A stretch of 64,000 bases of DNA from Caballeronia arvi (GTDB lineage Bacteria; Pseudomonadota; Gammaproteobacteria; Burkholderiales; Burkholderiaceae): assembly GCF_001544695.2 (NCBI RefSeq), contig NZ_FCOM02000019.1:60976-124975 (forward strand). Direction: 5' to 3'. Position numbers and translations under genes: made by a program. Of the stretch, positions 60,471 through 64,000 are shown one piece after another. How positions within the stretch are numbered: the first letter of the stretch is position 1; each line of letters starts with the position of its first letter. The notes under the pieces are model-generated. The model did not search any database and was not told the DNA's origin. It saw nothing but the letters and a program-made list of their open reading frames with translations.

Positions 60471-61850
60471 TTATGGCCGGTTCTTCAGCCACGCATCGAC
60501 CTTCGCGACGGCATTGCGCATCACGCGCTCGAGCCCATCCGTCTGCGCCATACTGCCCCACAAGAGCTTGTCGGCGGTGAATGCCTTGATCGGATCGGGC
60601 GCCGTGAAGAAGCCGTGCGCGACGGCCGGGTCCATCACGCCGTCCTGATACGTGTAGGGCAGCTTGCCTTCATGCCAGCGTTCGAGAAAGCGGAAGAAGA
60701 GCGCGGGCAGGATCGCGGTCGAATCGGGATCGACGTTGCGCGCGAAGCATTCAGACAGCGTCGGCGCGATGAAGCCCGGCAGCTTCGAAAAGCCATCGGC
60801 CGCGACGCGCTGATTCGTGTCCTTGATATACGGATTGCTGAAGCGGTCGAGCACGACATCGCGATACTTCGCGAGATCGATCGGGCTCGGCGTGAGACAG
60901 GGAATCACGTCCTCGGTGACGTAGGCATCCGCGAGCGCGCGAATCTCCATGTCTTGCGTGCCTTCGTGAATGTACTGAAGGCCGACGAGCGTGCCCGCCC
61001 ACGCGATGCAGCTATGACTCGCGTTGAGGATGCGGATCTTCGCCTCCTCGTACGGATGCACCGATTCGACCATCTCCGCGCCAACTTTCTCCCACGCGGG
61101 CCGTCCCGCGATGAAATTGTCTTCGATCACCCACTGGATGAACTTCTCGCCCATCACGGGCGCTTTGTCATCGAAGCCGGTTGCGGCTTTCACGCGCTCG
61201 GCGACATCGGGCGTCGGGCGCGGCGTGATGCGGTCGACCATCGCGTTCGGGCACGACGTATTCGCGATCATCCACTCGCGCAGCGCGGTCTCGCCGCGCC
61301 GTTGCAGGAATTCGAGCATGCCGGCCTTGAAGCGGTCGCCGTTGCTGCGCAGGTTGTCGCAATTCTGCAGCGACACCTTGCCCGCGCCGTTCTTCATGCG
61401 CGCCTCGAGGATCGCGGCGAGCGCGCCGTAGATCGTCGTTTTTCCGCCCTTGAGATCGGCGGCGAGGTCGGCGTTGGCGGTGTCGAGCTTGTCGTGCTCG
61501 TCGAGGTAATAGCCGCCTTCCGTCACGGTGAAAGAGACGATCTTCGTTTTCGGGTCCGCGCCCACGGCGATGAACTCAGCCAGATCCGCCGACCAAGGCA
61601 CGACCTTCCTGATCGCGCGGATGGTCTCGTACTCGCGCTCGCCCTTCGGCGTGACGGTTTCGAGCGTGTACTCGCCGTTTTGCGCGGCCAGCGCGTCGAG
61701 CACGGCGTTCATGTCGCCGCGAATATTGCCGACGGCGAGCGACCAGCTTTTGTCGCCTGACGCAATCAGTCGATGCAGATACCACGCCTGATGCGCGCGA
61801 TGAAAAGACCCGGCGCCGATGTGCAGGATCACGTTGGCTTCGCTAGTCAT
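60471..61850 (-). CDS. dalD: D-arabinitol 4-dehydrogenase, polyol-specific long-chain dehydrogenase family
   Basis: NAD-dependent oxidation of D-arabinitol to D-xylulose. The 459-residue protein belongs to the mannitol dehydrogenase family and resembles Klebsiella DalD as I remember it throughout: LHIGAGSFHRAHQAWYLHRL (Rossmann region), SFTVTEGGYYLDEHDK, NCDNLRSNGDRFKAGML, ITPRPTPDVAERV, the catalytic-lysine region EEAKIRILNASHSCIAWAG and DTNQRVAADGFSKLPGFIAP (each quoted in part). Mannitol 2-dehydrogenase activity is an alternative or side activity. A conserved operator lies about 80-120 bases upstream. The xylulokinase gene follows downstream. Confidence 0.9.
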   Translation of the reverse strand: MTSEANVILHIGAGSFHRAHQAWYLHRLIASGDKSWSLAVGNIRGDMNAVLDALAAQNGEYTLETVTPKGEREYETIRAIRKVVPWSADLAEFIAVGADPKTKIVSFTVTEGGYYLDEHDKLDTANADLAADLKGGKTTIYGALAAILEARMKNGAGKVSLQNCDNLRSNGDRFKAGMLEFLQRRGETALREWMIANTSCPNAMVDRITPRPTPDVAERVKAATGFDDKAPVMGEKFIQWVIEDNFIAGRPAWEKVGAEMVESVHPYEEAKIRILNASHSCIAWAGTLVGLQYIHEGTQDMEIRALADAYVTEDVIPCLTPSPIDLAKYRDVVLDRFSNPYIKDTNQRVAADGFSKLPGFIAPTLSECFARNVDPDSTAILPALFFRFLERWHEGKLPYTYQDGVMDPAVAHGFFTAPDPIKAFTADKLLWGSMAQTDGLERVMRNAVAKVDAWLKNRP

Positions 61851-62217
61851 GTCGTCTCTTCCTCTGATTGGCTGTGCGCCCGTTCTTCGCGGACGGCAGT
61901 TCGCATCGACGCGCGCTGGCGGTCAAGGCAGATGAATGAGCATTTGCCCACTGAATGATCGAATGATCGTATTCGCACTCGGGAAAGTCAAGGCGCCGCG
62001 TTGTCTTAGATTTCCTGCGATGCGGCGCAATTCGCGCGCCGCGTGGCATGCGATTGCGGCGTGAGCGTGCGCGCCGGGGCAGCGCTGCGCCGCACCAATT
62101 GCGACGACGAACGCGGATCGGGAATAACCCGGATAGGCAACGTGACGGCCATTGAACGAAGGTGCGTGAGCCAGTGCTTCAACGATAGGCGCAAAAAACA
62201 GCCCGCGGGAGACAGAC
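61851..62217. other. Divergent control region of dalD and FGGY kinase
   Basis: A 367-bp gap containing the conserved operator at 61931-61969. The dalD-proximal 80 bases presumably hold its promoter. Nothing gene-like was seen in the kinase-proximal part. Confidence 0.6.
61931..61969 (-). promoter_or_regulatory. Conserved polyol-regulon operator, copy 2
   Basis: Read on the minus strand, this 39-bp segment matches the segment before the SDR gene at 30 positions, with the first 14 identical (CGATCATTCGATCA). On the plus strand GAATGATC occurs twice in direct succession (61953-61968). It lies 80 bases upstream of dalD and about 250 upstream of the divergent kinase. Confidence 0.65.
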
Positions 62218-63762
62218 ATGGATTACGTGATCGGCATCGACATCGGCACGCAGAGCACGAAGGCGTTGCTCGTCGATACGAACGGCGCGATCGTCGCGCA
62301 GCATTCGAGCGCCTACCATCCCGACACGCCGAAGCCGTTGTGGGCCGAGCAATGGCCGTCGGTCTGGTTCGATGCCGTGACGGAGTGCATCGCGGGTGTG
62401 GTGTCGAAGGCGCGCGAGAAAGGTGTTGCCGCGAGCGATGTGAAGTCGCTTTGCGTGAGCAGCCTGTACGGAGGTTCGGGCATTCCCGTCGACGAGAACA
62501 TGGAGCCGCTTTATCCGTGCCTCATCTGGATGGACCGGCGCGCGACGGCGGAAGTCGACTGGGTGCGCGAGCATGTCGACATGAAGCGGCTGGAGTCGAT
62601 CACGGGCAATGGCGTCGACAGTTATTACGGCTTCACGAAGATGCTCTGGCTGCGCAAGAATCAGCCGGACGTGTGGAGTAAGACGCGTCATTTCCTGCCG
62701 CCCAACGCGTTTGTGATCCAACGTCTGACGGGCGAGATCGCCGTCGATCACAGTTCGGCGGGCAATCTCGGCGGCGTGTATGACGTCGCGAAGCGCGCCT
62801 GGTCGCACGAGGCGCTCGACATGCTCGGCATTCCTGCATCGATGATGCCGCAGCGCCTCGTGGAGTCATCGGAGGTGGTGGGCGGGCTTTTGCCGCGATG
62901 GGCCGACGAGCTCGGCCTTGCTGCGGGTACGCCGGTCGTCGCGGGCGGCGTCGATGCAGCCGTCGCGACGTTCGCGGCAGGCGTGACGAAGGCGGGCCAT
63001 CACGTCGCGATGATCGGCACGAGCATGTGCTGGGGCTATATCAATCAGACCGTCGATGCGAGTCATGGACTCGTATCGATGCCGCATGTCTACAACGGCA
63101 AGCACGATCTGTATGTGTTCGGCGGCGCGAGCACGGCGGGGCAGTGCGTCGCGTGGTATCGCGATCAGTTCTGCCAGGGTGAGATCGCCGCGGCAAAGGC
63201 GATGCCGCATGGCGATCCGCATCGGTTGCTGGAAGAGGCGGCGTCGAAAGTTGCGGCGGGTTCGGATGGCGTCGTGTTCCTGCCTTATCTGATGGGCGAG
63301 CGCAGTCCGGTCTGGGATGCGCGCGCTTCGGGGACGTTCGTCGGGTTGAATCTGTTTCATACGCGGGCGACGCTTTATCGCGCGGTGCTCGAAGGGGTTG
63401 CGTTTGCGTTGAAACACAACATGGAGGCAGGGCGGCGTGGGGCGCAATCGCTCGATGATCGGCTGATCGTCGTGGGCGGCGCGGCGCATTCGGATTTGTG
63501 GATGCAGATCATCGCGGATGTGACCGGGTATCCGGTGCTTTCCATCGAGCAGGACGTCGAAGCGGCGATGGGTGCGGCGTTGCTTGCTGCGTTGGGCGTT
63601 GGATTGGTTTCGCGTGAGACGGCTGAAGGCGGGTGGGTCACGCTTGTTGAACGGGCTCAGGTGGATGCTGAGCGGCAACTCGTTTATTCGGAACGGTTTG
63701 AGGTTTATCGGGAGCTTTATCCGGCGTTGAAACCGCTGATGCATCGGTTGAGGGGGAGTTGA
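62218..63762 (+). CDS. FGGY-family carbohydrate kinase
   Basis: A 514-residue FGGY kinase of unassigned sugar specificity. N-terminal ATPase motifs are VIGIDIGTQSTKALLVDTNG; further in are WMDRRATAEVDWV, SSAGNLGGVYD, MIGTSMCWGYI, and VVGGAAHSDLWMQIIAD. It lacks the GQMHG motif seen in the two xylulokinases here (the equivalent segment is SSLYGGSG), so substrate is probably different, perhaps another ketose or a polyol. It is transcribed away from dalD, across the shared operator region. The stop at 63762 is directly followed by the T-rich outer end of palindromic element C. Confidence 0.85.
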   Translation: MDYVIGIDIGTQSTKALLVDTNGAIVAQHSSAYHPDTPKPLWAEQWPSVWFDAVTECIAGVVSKAREKGVAASDVKSLCVSSLYGGSGIPVDENMEPLYPCLIWMDRRATAEVDWVREHVDMKRLESITGNGVDSYYGFTKMLWLRKNQPDVWSKTRHFLPPNAFVIQRLTGEIAVDHSSAGNLGGVYDVAKRAWSHEALDMLGIPASMMPQRLVESSEVVGGLLPRWADELGLAAGTPVVAGGVDAAVATFAAGVTKAGHHVAMIGTSMCWGYINQTVDASHGLVSMPHVYNGKHDLYVFGGASTAGQCVAWYRDQFCQGEIAAAKAMPHGDPHRLLEEAASKVAAGSDGVVFLPYLMGERSPVWDARASGTFVGLNLFHTRATLYRAVLEGVAFALKHNMEAGRRGAQSLDDRLIVVGGAAHSDLWMQIIADVTGYPVLSIEQDVEAAMGAALLAALGVGLVSRETAEGGWVTLVERAQVDAERQLVYSERFEVYRELYPALKPLMHRLRGS

Positions 63763-63865
63763 TTTTTGTTTTTTGTTTTTGCTTTCGCTTTCGCTGGATC
63801 CCGTATTGGTGTTGGTTTATTAGCTTCGCCCCTATGCGGGGCGGCAGTCACTTTCTTTGCTGCTG
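63763..63865 (+). repeat. Palindromic intergenic element, copy C, truncated
   Basis: A left arm only: T-rich tract right after the stop codon, GGATCCCGTATTGGTG at about 63796, GGTTTATTAGC, the GCCCCTATGCGGGGC hairpin, and ACTTTCTTTG plus CTGCTG at 63850-63865. It then stops abruptly in the loop of the second hairpin, where unrelated sequence begins. Confidence 0.85.
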
Positions 63866-64000
63866 TGTATAGACCGGGGACATGGGTAACAGGTGTGTCA
63901 GGACATGGGTAACAGGTGTGTCAGGACATGGGTAACAGGTGTGTCAGGACATGGGTAACACATTTAGCTCCTCTGGCTGCCACGTTTCAAGCTGATCGTA
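63866..64000. mobile_element. Probable insertion-sequence end interrupting element C
   Basis: Sequence starting TGTATAGACCGGGGACATGG replaces the expected continuation of element C at the hairpin loop. It contains tandem copies of a 23-bp unit (63878-63960). The pattern recalls the ends of IS481-type elements in Burkholderiaceae, but no transposase is visible before the window ends, so the family is a guess. Confidence 0.5.
63878..63960 (+). repeat. Tandem 23-bp repeats, three full copies and a partial
   Basis: Three identical 23-bp units beginning GGACATGGGTAACA at 63878, 63901 and 63924, and a partial fourth at 63947-63960. They lie just inside the presumed insertion-sequence boundary and may be transposase-binding repeats. 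Confidence 0.9.

Overview
This window reads as a chromosomal segment of a Burkholderia-group betaproteobacterium, probably Caballeronia or Paraburkholderia. That placement rests on high GC, GC-rich third codon positions, the gene order ilvE / zinc-finger protein / waaF and pgk-pyk-fba-purC-purE-purK-sua5, and a BpeAB/AmrAB-type efflux system. It is inference from gene content, not a database match. No rRNA, tRNA, CRISPR array or prophage was seen. Positions 1-22000 are mostly housekeeping: LPS heptosyltransferase (cut by the left edge), ilvE, an AzlCD exporter, lower glycolysis, purine synthesis, Sua5, a GDSL lipoprotein and PBP4. These are followed by a PmrAB/QseBC-like two-component system, a trimeric autotransporter adhesin, a C-poor octanucleotide-repeat region that looks like a terminated non-coding transcript, and a periplasmic HtrA/Deg protease.

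Positions 22000-39300 are accessory. They hold DUF427 and CoxG-like proteins, a divergent GlxA-type regulator and cysteine hydrolase, and a TetR repressor with an AcrR-like operator. The TetR gene faces two complete RND efflux operons in tandem (adaptor-pump-outer membrane factor, twice). A low-GC solo gene resembling a phage MuF C-terminal (PBECR-type) nuclease domain follows the second efflux terminator.

Positions 39300-64000 carry an NCS2 purine permease, a xylulokinase/AGE-epimerase pair, glutathione-dependent formaldehyde detoxification, a Zur-ZnuACB zinc uptake operon, and a polyol catabolic regulon. The polyol regulon comprises an SDR polyol dehydrogenase, a SmoEFG-K ABC importer, a HAD phosphatase, a SorC-type regulator, xylulokinase, D-arabinitol dehydrogenase and a further FGGY kinase. 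A 39-bp motif matching at 30 positions is shared by the promoter regions of the SDR gene and the arabinitol dehydrogenase gene, tying the two arms into one regulon.

The most unusual structure is a family of about 0.6-0.7 kb intergenic elements, each an imperfect inverted repeat of itself, at 45857-46583, about 58107-58727 and 63763-63865. The third copy is interrupted in a hairpin loop by what looks like an insertion-sequence end. The element ends abut stop codons, and the internal hairpins are kept although their sequences change. Other items for a second look are the repeat RNA at about 19247-19643, a PmrA-type box shared by the two-component operon and the HtrA gene, and the MuF-C-like solo gene.
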